Under the pieces are notes generated by a model. That model made no database searches. It was not told the origin of the DNA and saw only the letters and a list, made by a program, of their open reading frames with translations. This document shows, one piece after another, positions 14,236-25,890 of a DNA stretch of 64,000 bases. The position numbers and the translations under genes are program-made. Position 1 is the first letter of the stretch; the number at the start of each line of letters is the position of its first letter. Source of the DNA: Anseranas semipalmata (lineage: Eukaryota > Chordata > Aves > Anseriformes > Anseranatidae); NCBI GenBank assembly GCA_013399115.1, contig VXAA01003004.1, forward strand, positions 379,542 to 443,541, read 5' to 3'.

Positions 14236-17200
14236 GCTTGGCTGATCTATTGCAAATGCTGTTTCTTTCAGTATATGCTTAGCCAAGACCTGACAAAGGT
14301 GGGGGGGTGGCGGTTGTCTTCATTGAGGTCTACAAGCATTGCTAGAATCAAAGCATAACCTTTAACCTCATTTTCTGTGTGATACCTACCCCCATTTAAT
14401 TTCAACAGGGCAGTCTGTGTAACTGAGGACGTGGCTAGACTAGATGAGGTATGTCTATTGACCAGGTAGGACTGCTCCTGAATTTGGCTAGCTAGACCAG
14501 TATTTGCACTGGTAGGGATAATACACTGGTACAATCTTCACAGCAGGTTGTAGAACTGGCTGGGGAGCCCCTGGCAGGAGAAATTCAAGTTGCTAACGGA
14601 TGCAGATGTTTCAGGTCTGTATTTTGGCTTATCAGTTTGCACTGATGTTCTTGACATAGTCTCTTCTCTGCTGTTCTTTCCTAAGCTGGCTGAACCAAAT
14701 TCAGCTTAAATGCAGATAGCACAACATGCTGGGATGGATTTCTGCTGTCATGGAAGGCAAAATCATCTTTGATTGCAAACCCAGGACACCCTGGTCATGT
14801 GTGCTATGATCACCTTGTTCTACTATAAAATGAATAACTGCGTTTAACTCCTCCTTCCATTCTACTCAATTCTATCTGAAGTGGAGCTGTTCTTGTTGAG
14901 TCACTTTAAGCACTGAGGATGCCTGCAGATGCTGAAGGCTGATGAGATGGTATGCTGTTAAACATAAAAACAAGTGCTGAATATCACATTGCTGCAATGG
15001 ATGGTTGTTCTCTTCCAATGCCCAAACCCCTTCTGAGTGCAGAGGGATGTGTTAATGCCCCTGGGGGTAGTGATGGCTGTAGGGAAGCTCAACAGGTGGA
15101 AGGGGCTTCACTCAGCACTGATGTGAAATAATCATCTCAAAAGCTAGATGGACTTGCACATGTGAGTTTATTGGCAGTAATTTGCATTTTTACTCATTAG
15201 GTACTTATTATTCTGATAATAATAAACTTTGCCATTGAGCACCTCAAGTGGCTTGACAGTCCTTAAAGATCAAAACATTTTTTAAGCGGGCAATGTTATT
15301 GCATACCAGAAGTAGGTAAGCTGGGACTGAAGAACCAAAGTAGCTCATCATGGTGTGAAGAGCAAAGCTTTGCTGACAATGAATGCTTCAGGATCCATGT
15401 TCTCAGCAGAGGATAGACTTGAAAAATTAAGTCCCCTTCATTAAACTTCTCTCTGGAGAGAAATTACAAATGGCACCATGGGAAGCGCCCGGTACCATGT
15501 GGATGGGGAGGTGTTGCCCAGCTCCACGTGTTCCTGCCTGGACTCCCTCTATGCTGGTGTTCTCTCGGACAGGGCTAGGCCACGCCACTGCAGCACGGAG
15601 TGACTTTGTGCCTCTGGGGGGGAGCACGGCCTTGTGGTGGGGCTGGTTGGCATCCTCTCTCCTACTCTGATGGCAACAAGGACAGATGTGTTAGCTGGAT
15701 GGTATTCTGGCTGGTTAACAGGAAAGGGTTCTGACAGGTTACTGACATTAAAGCTGGGATTTGTTCTGCTGTCATAAAAATAACCTGTACAGTAACATGT
15801 CAGAGGAAAGAAAACTGTAAGAAAATGAGCCTTTGTAGAGGAAAAGGATGTTCCTGCTAGGCTCACTGTAAACTGAGCAATGCTTTAGGAGATAATAGTC
15901 AAGAAGCAGTTGTTGGCTCTTTACAAGGTGCTAGGCACCACACTCTCTTGTATGTAGAAAACCTAGAAAATCAGATTTCTTTCTTGGCCATGGTGCCAGA
16001 AAGCCAGATTACACACACACACCAACTCTGGAGCAGACTTGCATTTACCTGCCAGTGGCATTTTTCTGTTCTGTTCCCTGGGAGAAGCTGGCGTAAGCTG
16101 AGGTGTGCGTTTGAGCTACGCCCATGGCAACTCGAGTGTGCCTGCAGGCACGTTGCTATGCTACAAATGCATGGCCAACTTTATTCGATGGGAAAGCTGA
16201 GAGGTGTTAATATATCTGAAACTGATAATTTTAAATATTAAATGTGAGACAGGCTTCGAAAAGCTTTAGTCATGGGAATCATTTCCTGCTTCCCATTTAA
16301 GAAAAATAAATTTTCTCAGCAGCTGAGAGTGTTCTGCGCTCCAAGCAGCTCCCTTGGCTCAGCAGCACGAGCTCTGAGTGCTTGCATTCCCCTCCTGGGG
16401 TCCCTGCTCCCAGTGCCCTGGGCTGGGGCTGGGCCGTGCCCCTGGCACCTTCTGGTGCCGCCTCTCTCGTGTGGCACCTGGGGCTGCCTTCTGCAGTGCC
16501 TGGCCTGTCAGTTGTACTGGTGCCCTCATTTTTAACTTGTCAGATGACCTCAAAACAGAGTTCTATGGCTTGCTATTCAAATTGCAGAAACCAAGGGAAT
16601 GGACGTGCATGCTTCCCACCCGGGCTCAGAACGCGTGTTTATTTCACGTGACACCTTCCTAGCACCCACACACGCTGCTCGCACCCAGCATGGCAGCGCT
16701 GGGCCCGGCAGCCCTCCTCAGGTGGGTGCTTGTCGCGAGCTGCTGCCTGTCGGGAGGCGCGGACGCCAGGCAGCGAGCGCACCTTGGCCCACAGGGCTGC
16801 GCGGTGTGGGCTCGGGGTTCTGCACGTGGGGACCTACTGGTGACTGTGAAATAATCCTGGGACTGTCCTTTAAAAATGCAGGTGCTTTGGTACACGAATC
16901 CTGGAGTCAGTGCTCCCACATTAGACACAAACAGAAGCATGGAGCTTAAAGTGGAAAAATGGACTTTTTAAACCAAAGTATGAAAAGAGTATGAAAACCT
17001 CTGCAGCACGCGGCATTTCACAAAACAAGCCAGAAGCAGAGCTGACCAGTGTGGCTGCTCGGGAGAATTTAAGGTATCAATAAGACGCTTCAAGTCTTAC
17101 ACTGTTAATTGTCTCATTTTAGTTTTTCTTATTGTTACTTCCCTCTTGCTTTCCTTTCTGCCGTCAAATCCCAAATCGCAACAGTTTTAATACCTCCGGC

Positions 17201-17529
17201 TTCGGTTTGTGCGCAGCCTGACTGCCCAGCTTTGCAGCTGGGAGAGCAGTGGAGCCCCTGCACTGCCCCGCGATGGGCTTGTGCTGAAGCCCTGCCCTGG
17301 CAGGCAGCTGTGGTGGGCGGCAGCACAGGCGGGGCTCCTCGCCCCCTGGCCAGCAGCGTCTGAAGCCGGGGAGCCCGATTCTATGCCCCGTTGCACTGCG
17401 TAGCCCTGGTATGTGCTCGCTGATGGAGGATTTATGCCAGTCTTGGCAAGATGGGAATTGGCTCTTTCTGCCACTGGATATAAATTACTTTTCTGGGGTT
17501 ACTGAGATAACAAATTCTGAATTATATAC
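14236..17529. other. Unique DNA with GC pockets
   Basis: No supported gene. GC pockets at about 15480-15650, 16370-16520, 16690-16820 and 17200-17370 each yield overlapping ORFs on both strands, the usual sign of composition. A short (AC)n tract lies at about 16011-16022. Nothing else stands out. Confidence 0.55.
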
Positions 17530-18770
17530 CGAGTCAATTAAGTAGAGTGCTGGTGCTCCACTGATCTGCGGAAAGGTCACAGTCATATTTACTTTTTCTA
17601 CTGTTAAAGTGGGCAATGAAAATCAGTTTTACGGTGCATCCATGAGTTTATTTGTCAATGACTTCAATGCACGCATGTACTATTCAGCCGTTAAACCACA
17701 GTGATTGGTATCTTAGTGACTACTGTTGCCGTGGTTATTTGCAAACATGTCATAGCAGCATTATTTGCTTGGCATCTAGGTTTCGTATGCATGTTTTCTT
17801 TTTCGTAAAAATATGTCTTGAAAAGTAGTGATGCTGGCATGTCAACGAACGAACGTACCTTCATTGCTGTTCAGTTTCTGTCTTGTTTTTTTTCCATCCA
17901 ACTCTGTCACTTGTTGTGGTGTGATCCGTTTGTAAACACTTTTTTTGAAGCAGTCGTGAAAATTGGAGGTTAGTAACCACCAGTGAAGTTTGTATATTAT
18001 GTCAGCAGCTTGCGTGGCTGGTGAGACAAAGTAAATACTTCTGATGTAAAAGGCAATGATTAATAAGTTCAAACAAATATTTTTCTTCTATGCATATTAA
18101 GCATTTGTGATGAGCTCATGTTTTAAACTAGGCTGTTAATTCTGAATAGGCCTCTGGATTTATTTCCATATGGTAGAGTATAATCTATTCCCCAATTTTG
18201 TTCTGAATTTGCTTTAACATTTGGTAAGCTCTTTAACTGCAAATACTTAATTTCTTATTCAATATTCAGATTTGCAAATGAAATAAATGATCTATTTACA
18301 TGCATCACTAGACCATCTGGTTCCATAAGAGAATTCAACAAAGAAGCTATTAATTGTCATGGATGTTTATTCATCATTCTCAATTCATAATTCTTATAAA
18401 TAATTAAATCAGAGTATCTTCTGCAAATAAGCCAAATGATTATTTTGAAGCTCTAAGTTCCATACCTAAAAGAAAATAAAATTAATAGTTCATGTAAATA
18501 TCTAAGAAAAGGAAAACATTCAATTACATGAATACATAGAGCACTATAATTTTCTGCAACTAGCTAAGTCCCTTTCATCTCACATTCAAAAACATAATTA
18601 TAATCACCAACAAAATGTAGAAGAAAACAGAAAGACAAAACAATGTATAGAAACAAAGTTTCAGGGTAACTTATGTGATAACATTAAGACAAGACAATTT
18701 GTCTATTATTCTTTACCATTTCTAAAGTTATCTCCCCAGAGAGACAGCAGCAGTGATGTTACGTCCATGT
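17530..18770. promoter_or_regulatory. AT-rich block, candidate conserved non-coding element
   Basis: About 1.2 kb of low-GC, non-repetitive sequence without recognisable transposon debris, rich in short AT motifs such as TTAATT, ATGCATATTAAG, TGATTA and ATTAAATC, especially from 18060 to 18500. Such texture is common in vertebrate conserved enhancers, but the claim rests on appearance only. A minus-strand exon candidate (17859-18017) lies inside it, so conservation here, if real, could also be coding. Confidence 0.3.
17859..18017 (-). CDS. Candidate internal exon, unknown protein
   Basis: A 159-base stretch with no stop for 52 codons on the minus strand. It is bounded upstream by a pyrimidine-rich acceptor (TTTGTCTCACCAG) and downstream by a strong donor (GAAG followed by GTACGT). 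With these sites it starts and ends in phase 1, so it would be a symmetric exon. The predicted peptide contains IIYKLHWWLLTS, VYKRITPQQVTELDG and a Lys/Arg-rich end. Its composition looks protein-like and is not low complexity. I recognise no domain. It does not join in frame with the nearest upstream minus-strand candidate (19571-19779, which ends in phase 0), which weakens the case. Chance open stretches of this size in AT-rich DNA are possible, and the sequence may instead be a conserved non-coding element. Confidence 0.25.
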
Positions 18771-19570
18771 ATTTATTAGACTGTACTGTGCATAACAATA
18801 AAAGGAGCATAAGAGTTTTTGAGGTGTAAAGGGAGAGAGCAGTGGGCTACAATTCAGATAATGGTGAGTGAGGAATGGAATTGGATTTAAACTGGTGGGC
18901 ACACCAGAAAGCTGTGTTGGAGAGGTAAGCTGGTAGCAATGCCTGCTGTGCAAGGTAGGACAGAAACGTTGCTGTGGGGCCCAGGATTGTTGGGGAGGCC
19001 GTGGGAAAGAGCTAAGCATGCATTAGATGATGTGTAATGGGAAGAGAAAAATAGATGGAGCTGGCAAGAGGGGAGAGCTGGACAGCTTTACTCCCCAGGT
19101 GACTGTGGGTGGTTCATGGCTGGGAGGAGAAGTCTGTAACTGAGTCTGCAGGGCAGCATTTTAAAGAGGAGCACAAATTCCTGTTGTTAAAGTCTGGAAG
19201 ATTAAAAATACAGGGATGACCGTTATCTTCTGGGGGAGACTTTGAGGTACATCTAAACAGCATCCATGCATCCCTAGAGCTGCTGGAGCTGTGCTTTTTC
19301 TCTCAGGCACTCCAAGCATCAGTTCTGGAAGTGAAGAGTCCTCAGGCACATACTGCCTTCACCGTGAGCGACTTCAAGCTGGAAAATGTGATTCATTGGA
19401 GCTAAAATGTAATTTCCAGAACAGTCATCTCTCACAGCTTATCTTCTGGAAAAAAAGACATTTCGGCATGTCAGCAGGTGAAAAGGTTGGACACCTGCTG
19501 CTACTTATGGATAGTGTTTTATTACTTTCACATTTCTTATTTTAACTTCATTGCCTGACATAGTCATTAC
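18771..19570. other. Unique non-coding DNA
   Basis: No gene, repeat family or motif cluster that I can support. An 86-codon minus-strand open frame at 18759-19019 is rich in Pro, Ser and Leu, has no splice context and resembles no family known to me. Confidence 0.5.
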
Positions 19571-19779
19571 CTTTTCAAGGACATCATTTTTAAAAGTCTT
19601 AGGAGTCTTATATCCAGAGAATACTGAAACTCCTATAATGTGAGACATAAATGTACCTAATGCGTGTCTTTTCATGCGGAGCCTTGGAAATGACACAACT
19701 ATGTTCATTATGTACTTGATGGTTTGCCTCAAGTTCTTCTTCCAGGTTGCTGTAATTTTAAAACTTGATATCCTTATTT
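19571..19779 (-). CDS. Candidate internal exon, unknown protein
   Basis: A 209-base stretch, open for 69 codons on the minus strand in a moderately AT-rich region where stops should be frequent. It is preceded by a good acceptor (CCCTTCTTTGCTGCAG) and followed by a good donor (GAAAAG then GTAATG). It would begin in phase 1 and end in phase 0. The peptide is basic and mixed in composition, with segments such as WKKNLRQTIKYIMNIV and GYKTPKTFKNDVLEK. No low-complexity runs are present and no family is recognised. A second frame over the same bases is open for about 48 codons, so the open state is not unique to one frame. This is the longest of the spliced candidates. Without a homologue or transcript it remains a guess. 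Confidence 0.28.
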
Positions 19780-20854
19780 CTGCAGCAAAGAAGGGTACAA
19801 AACTGGTAATAATTTGTAGGTGTTCCCATCTGAGTTATTAATCTAAGTTAGCACAGCTCCACAGTGGCACGGATTTCTCCTACTTGATATTTTTTGATGG
19901 TTCTGCATGAGTATATTTGTGTTGAAATTTTCAAAACATCTAAATCCCATTAAATGTTAGACCATTCTAAGCCTCTAACAGGATTGACGTACTTCGACAT
20001 ACAGCTTCAAATCAGAGGTCAAAGCCTGGGCTCTGGAAAGTAGACTGTCTTTCCTGAAATCTCAGTTCAGACAATCATCCAGATACTATTTCATCTTTTC
20101 ATTCCAAGATTAAAAACGTTTTTTGTTTTTTAATCCAAAGTTCACAGATGAACAACTTTCTGTTATGATGCTCAAAAGCTATGTGCAATTCCCATTAAAG
20201 CTACAAGATTTACTTTCCTTGTGGTCCTATGAAATAACACTGATTGGAAGGCCACCAGCTTTCCTGTGCTGCATTGCCTGAGAGGAATACTTATTTGATT
20301 ACGATGTTCTCTGAGACTCACGGTTTGTAAGAATTGTTCATAAACCTGCCTGCTGGATGCTGTTTAAGCCACACATTTCTTACCAGGTATATAAACAGGA
20401 ATCTTAATGAGTAAAATAACAGACCACAAGTGCAAGCTATGTGAATTGTCAGCAGTAGGAGAGCTTTTGTTTCCTTTGGATACATGCTAGCCCAGAGTTG
20501 TGGCACAATTTGTAGTATGAGTTTAGTCCTTCATTGATTATTCTTCCCTGCTGTATTGTTTGTCAGGATGTTTGTATAATACTGGAGTGGTGCTGTGGAT
20601 GGCAGTGAAACAGAAAATGTGCTCCAGGTTCCAAATCTTCAACCTTTCAAGCTCAGTTTCGGTTGTGGGGGAAAAAAAAAAAAAAAAAGTAGAACAGGCA
20701 GAAGGGAAGGAATGGCATGCTCTTTTGTGCTTTATGCTATTGTTGAAAATATCATTCTGTTCTGTCTCCACAAGTCACTCAGAACAGTTGCATGCAGTAC
20801 TGTGTTGCTGTGTCTTCAATGGATGTGGCTGATGAGAGAAAGTTAGGGAAACTT
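19780..20854. other. Unique non-coding DNA
   Basis: No supported gene. A short hydrophobic minus-strand open frame at 20318-20506 has a GTGAGT donor just downstream but no convincing acceptor. An A run of about 18 lies near 20670. Confidence 0.5.
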
Positions 20855-20985
20855 ATTTTGGAGTATTGTTCAGTGTTTTGGGTTTAACAATGGTGTCCTT
20901 TTTCTTCCTGCAGCCAAGAGATGCTATTTCAGTGTTTCAGGCATTAGAGAAAACTTGGAGCAGGTTTTATAGAAAGATTTATGCA
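20855..20985 (+). repeat. Possible very old CR1 LINE fragment
   Basis: The short blocks TTGGAGTATTGT, CAGTGTTTTGGG and TTAGAGAAAACTTGGAGCAGG occur in the order expected for the CR1 reverse-transcriptase tail, where a 'TTGGAGTATTGTGTTCAG' block is followed by a 'GAG..GTGCAGAG' block. Matches are short and separated by unrelated sequence, so this may be chance. If real it is far more decayed than the relic at 28965. Confidence 0.25.
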
Positions 20986-23030
20986 GCTTCTGAAGACAAG
21001 CGTGCACATGCCCACAATTATTATTCACCCATAAGTTTGCTGAAATCTAACTCAGTCTCCTGAGTGACAAGTATAAACTACCATGCAATTGTTTTTTCCC
21101 TTTTTAATGAACTTGTAGCCTGAACAAGGAATCAATACAATCAGACCACAAAAAGTACATATTCTATATAGATCAGACTGTAAGATATTAGCACCTGAAA
21201 TGTTACCATACGTTTCACCACCATTTATAGAGGTAATGGAAAATATTGATTTCAAATGTCATTGCTAAAATATGAGAGCATATTTTAACTTATTTGCTCT
21301 TGGAATTTCATCTCCTCTTTCAAAAACTTTGTGAGGATGCCTGAATGACTACTCCAACACTAGTATTTTCTCTTCCAAGCCTGGTTAATGAAGAAGCACT
21401 TTAAAACCATGTAAAGATTTTTTTGGCTGCCTGTGATAGAGAAATAGGTGGTGTCTCAGGGATGGCAAGTAGATAAGTAGTAGAAGCTAAGAAATTGATG
21501 TAAGTCAGAAACTTTTATTGTTTAGTACATAGTAATGAGAAATTGTTTTACATCAGTTCCTCAGCATATGACTTGTTTAATTTTTTATTTTTAAAGCTTC
21601 TCTAATAAACTGTTTTTTTACATTATATCTCAACAAGAAGAGCTATAATCAATGAATGTTTTCATGATATGGGCACGATTGTTTCTTTTGTTATCACATA
21701 TGCAGAAATACATGCTCATGGACTCCACAGGTGACCTGAACTCTTTCCTAAAAATTAGCTCTTGAAGTGGTAACAGACTTAGTAGTAATTGTTCTAGATA
21801 TGACATATTAAAAAATTTTTAAAGCTACCTGTGTGCTATGTGTAGAGCTAACTGGAAAAACTGATGAGTAGCTCTGTCAAAGTGCAAATCAGTTGAAATA
21901 AAATTGTTCATGTAATCATGCCATCATCTCTGAAAACTTAATTTTTAAGAGGGTGAAGATGCTAAGGAGATGATAAATTCAGGTAGTGTCAAACATCCCA
22001 TTTCAAAATCTTTTGAATGAAATGTTTTGGTACTTCCTTTCAACATGTCTTTTCATTTCAAAAGATTTTTTTTTTAACGATTATCTTTATATCTTTTTTT
22101 CCCCATCAGAAAGTGCCAGATTATTCCAAAGTCCAGTGTTTTAAAGTTCAGGCCTGTACATCTATACAATATGCCTCTCTGTTATACCTTAAGAAAATAT
22201 TTGGTCTTTTGGTTCTAATGCCCAAGTTCTTCTCATTATTTCTTGATCGTTTGTGAACCACAGTGAAAGACAGTATTCTGCCTGGCATGGCTAGTGAAGT
22301 TGATTTTTCCTTCCCTTCACTAATACCCCAGACTTAAGCTAATTTTTTTATATAAACACAAACATTTTACCCCAAATGCTGCAGGTTTTCTTTATTCCTT
22401 TGTCTTCCACACTTACAGTCTAGATTAAAGACCGAGTACTTCAGCAAGACAGGAAGCAAATAAGCAAGTAATACTTTTTGGCTCTCGGAGGAGGCTCCCA
22501 GTCTGCTGGAGGTGGAGGTGGCTCGGAGGCCAAGAGCAGCATTCCAGATACTGAGGCCTTTCTTTTGAAACCTGCAAGGGCATGTGCGTGGGATGTAACC
22601 ACAAAGCACATGTGTGAGTTGAAAGAATAAATGGAAGAAAGTCCTATAGCAAGTTTTGTAGGATGCTTTATTTTCCCCTCTATTTGTCATCTGTATGTGG
22701 TAGTAGCTGTGTCCAGCTGGGACTTTACTTCTGATTTTGCTGGGCACCTGTAACACACTTCATTGAATTCCGCTTGTAGGTATGATGTGCAGCAGCACAG
22801 TTCCCACTGCAGAGAATGGTCAGGCCTCAGTGAAGGTGCCAAGGGCTGCGTGTGGGTCCACCCGGCCCCACTGCAGGGAGCAGTGGCAGCCTGGGCAGCG
22901 TGCTGGGGCTGGGGGTCGCAAATAGGGCTGTGGTGGAAAGGGGGGAGACGTACGGCTGCTCATGCAGCTCAGCATTAGGCACTGGTTGCAGGTTCCCTTT
23001 GCAGGGATAAATTAAATGGGCCTTTTAATT
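20986..23030. other. AT-rich unique DNA
   Basis: No gene supported. The section is low in GC until about 22480, with several T and A tracts. A 129-codon minus-strand ORF at 22367-22756 shows no family resemblance and no paired splice sites. Confidence 0.5.
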
Positions 23031-23035
23031 CTGTA

Positions 23036-23072
23036 AAAAAAAATATATATATTTATTTATATAAATAAAATA
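23036..23072. repeat. AT microsatellite and A/T-rich tract
   Basis: An A run leads into (AT)5 and then TTTATTTATATAAATAAAATAAA. This is a simple low-complexity tract that could form cruciform or unwound DNA. Confidence 0.75.
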
Positions 23073-25300
23073 AAGTGCGTCATAGGAGAGATGTGCATGT
23101 CCTCTTTGAGGAAATGGTATCTCTGTTAGATAAAATTTCCTGTGGTAAGCATTAACCAGTGCTTATGTAAGCTGGAAGCCCTGAAGCATGAGATTGTATA
23201 TGAAATGTCAGCTAATAAATTTGTGGTGACTGTTATAGTTTAATAGAAAGTCCATAGGAAAGGAGAAAGAAAACATTTGATTCTGAAATACTACTAGCCC
23301 ACAGCAACCAAAATAACTGAAATGCTGAGGCTTAGAGCAGTTTAATGAATGTAATATAATAAAATATTGCATGGGTGGGAGAAGCACAGTGGATCTGAAA
23401 GAAGCGAGTGGTGTTGGGTGAGATCCCTTTTTCAGACTAACCCAAGGAAACCTGCTAAGCGCGCAGCTGGAGTTACTCCGACGTGATCCACACGGAGATG
23501 CTCACGAGCATCTGCTGGCGGGCTGGCGCTCAGTGCCACCGGCTCAGACTCACCCTGACATACCCCTTACCTCGACTTTTGTTCTGTTGGGTCTGGCACA
23601 CTTTAGCGTCTTGATCCCGGCTTGATGGTGGGACGCGGGCTTGCAGGTGTGTGGTCTGCCCTCATAGCGGGGTGCGGGATCGGTGGCTCTGCTGAGAGCC
23701 CTCGTGGCCGGGCCAGGGGCTCGGTGCAGGTGCGGGAGGTGCGTTGTGCCCGGGGGAGCTGGGCTAGCCTGAGCACGCCTCACACCTGCCTGCAAAGAAT
23801 GTATTTTAGCTGCAATGTGAAAAAGAGAATAGCTGTTCTTCTTTGTGCAGGCCCAGTTTCATCCTCTGCCTGGCAAATTTTGTTAAATTGACTCCTCCTC
23901 AGGCATCGAACAGACTGGCATGAAAGAGCAGGTGTAAATTTGTCACGCTTGGTGTCATTGTCCCCACTGCAAAGATGCTTCAGAGCACCGATAAGCTACA
24001 GATGGAGCAGGGCTTTTTATTTCCCTTTCTTCTTTTTTTCCTTTTTGCCTACGCCATTTCCAGAAATAAAGCGTGTCGTCTAGTCCTGCCCCGCGCGGCT
24101 CCTCCGTGGGCTCCTTGGTGCTGGAGTTCGTTCCCTGAAAGTGGGTTCTGCTGCGGTGCCAATTAAAGCGCTGCCTGACTGCTCGCAGCCTTTCCACTCG
24201 TTCAAAGGGACTGGGACTGATCTCACCTCGGAGGAAAGTCACTGAGCCATAGCTGACACGGCTCTTTGGGTACAGAGTCCCCGCTCTTGTGATAGACATC
24301 AGAGATGTCTAACTGTCGAGCATGTTTCTTTTCTTATGTCTATTCAGAGGCAGGTGGAGAATGGATTGTGGTCTAACTACTGAACAGTTTGAGTTCCCGT
24401 ATTATCTGTTGCATTCAGGTTGACTCATTCCAGGATTATGTAGGCATTTTATTCACTGTGTTACTATTGGAAAGTACTTTCTGCATAGGCTTGGAATATA
24501 AAACTGAAAATATTCTGATTGTAAACTGTCTAAAATCATACGAAGTGTTTTGTAAAAGGTCCTGTCTGTGCAACACTAATTCTGCAACTGCAAAAGCCGT
24601 AGTAAGCGTTAAACCTGTTCTGTTACCATGTAAATGTTTTTGGTAATGGCCAAAATTGAGATTCTCATCACAGAAAAGTCTGTAGTCTGCCTTCTCTTCA
24701 TATTTAAGTTTTCATCAATTGGAAATCAGTCTTTTACTGCATTACTGCGGGATGTTTCAGGTATTTTCTCTAAGATTATCACAATCCAAGAATTTCAAAG
24801 GCGTAGGTGGCTGTAAACTCTGAAAGCAGAGGAAGGAGCCAGAGCCTGTATTATTTCGTTGCTCTGCTGCACCTCAAAGGAGCTGTCGCCAAGGGGCACG
24901 TGGATGTTGAATCAAAACTAAGCTGAAGACTCCAGCTGCTGGGGGGGCTGCCTGTGGTTTTGTTACCCTGATGCCTCCCTGTGCTGGGTTTCTGAGGTGC
25001 GAATGCAGATTGAGCTTTTCAGTTTTAAATGGTTACACCTTCCTCCTTAGAGAACTAGTCAAAATGTGACTGCTTTTCCCTTAAGAGCAAAAATGATTTA
25101 CCTAAAGAGCAAGTTTCTCTCTCATAGTTCTTAGCCTTCAGTTTAGCAGTCTAGAATGCTTTTTTTTTTTTTTTTCCCCTCCCTGCTAGCTCCTGGCAAT
25201 GTGAGGAGCTTTGAAACACAAATATTTATGGACAAGGCAGTGTTTGGATTAGGGAATGAAGAGTCCAGATCAGCTGCATTGCTTATCTTTTTAAGAGAAT
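23073..25300. other. Unique DNA with one GC-rich pocket
   Basis: No gene supported. About 23450-23790 is GC-rich with scattered CpG and gives overlapping ORFs on both strands (23550-23795 minus, 23622-23891 plus). A T run of about 20 lies near 25160. The remainder is ordinary unique sequence. Confidence 0.5.
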
Positions 25301-25305
25301 GAATA

Positions 25306-25329
25306 TTAAGAACATGGGCATGTTCTTAA
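25306..25329. repeat. Perfect 11-bp inverted repeat
   Basis: The arm TTAAGAACATG is followed by two G bases and then its exact reverse complement CATGTTCTTAA. The centre contains AGAACA and TGTTCT, the two half-sites of a steroid-receptor element, but separated by 6 bases where glucocorticoid-type elements use 3. It also contains GGGCATGTTC, which fits one p53 half-site. Function is not inferable from one sequence. Confidence 0.75.
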
Positions 25330-25524
25330 GATAATATCCTACAGTTTTGATTCCACAGAACATGCTTGACTAAAAACTAGCCCAAAGAAAGGAGAGGTTC
25401 CTTGTACAACTTCCTGCAGAGATGCACGGTTTGGCACCATTTCTCAGTTTCTTGGCAACGTGTCCAAGCCTGGGAAAAAGCGGCTGTGAATACGCACAGC
25501 CATAACATGTTATTGTCAGGGCAG

Positions 25525-25745
25525 CAGCTGAATGCCGCGCGTTCCGACGGGCTCCGGGGCTGCAGGAGCCCCCGGGGGCTGGCGCGGAGCGCGGCCCCGC
25601 CGGCGCGGCGCTGCGCGGGGAGGCGGTGGCTGCAGAAAGCGCCCGCCCCTCGGGAAGCGCTTCGGGTCCGTTCCCTGCGTTACCGGAGAGCTCCGTCCTC
25701 CCTTCTGCCCGTCCAGCACCTCGCGGGCACGTTCAGGTTAACTTT
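25525..25745. promoter_or_regulatory. Dense CpG-rich pocket (small CpG island)
   Basis: About 30 CpG dinucleotides by eye in roughly 210 bases, with very high GC, set abruptly between AT-rich flanks. CpG is not depleted here, unlike the rest of the window, which suggests an unmethylated region such as a promoter or enhancer island. Open frames on both strands (25402-25800 plus, 25516-25719 minus) are by-products of composition. No TATA box or first exon could be assigned. It is the densest CpG concentration in the window. Confidence 0.6.
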
Positions 25746-25890
25746 TAGGAAAACAGTAAAAATAATGGCCTGGCTAATTAACGCCCCAGGAATTCTATAG
25801 AAGGGCTTATGACACCTGCATTAATATCAAATGAGTTCATTATGATTAACGTTATTAAAATAAATGTCGTGGGAATGAATTATGGCTTGG
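25746..25890. promoter_or_regulatory. AT-rich block beside the CpG pocket, candidate enhancer
   Basis: The block contains GGCTAATTAACGCC, a homeodomain-type TAATTA core, then ATTAATATCAAATGAG and TTATGATTAACG, with no repeat debris. The sharp junction with the CpG pocket is unusual. The regulatory reading is an inference from motif texture only. Confidence 0.25.

Noticed and set aside
20914..21063. Possible terminal exon after CTTTTTCTTCCTGCAG, open to a TGA
   Set aside because: The start overlaps blocks that look like a decayed CR1 fragment, there is no polyadenylation signal shortly after the stop, and no upstream partner in phase.
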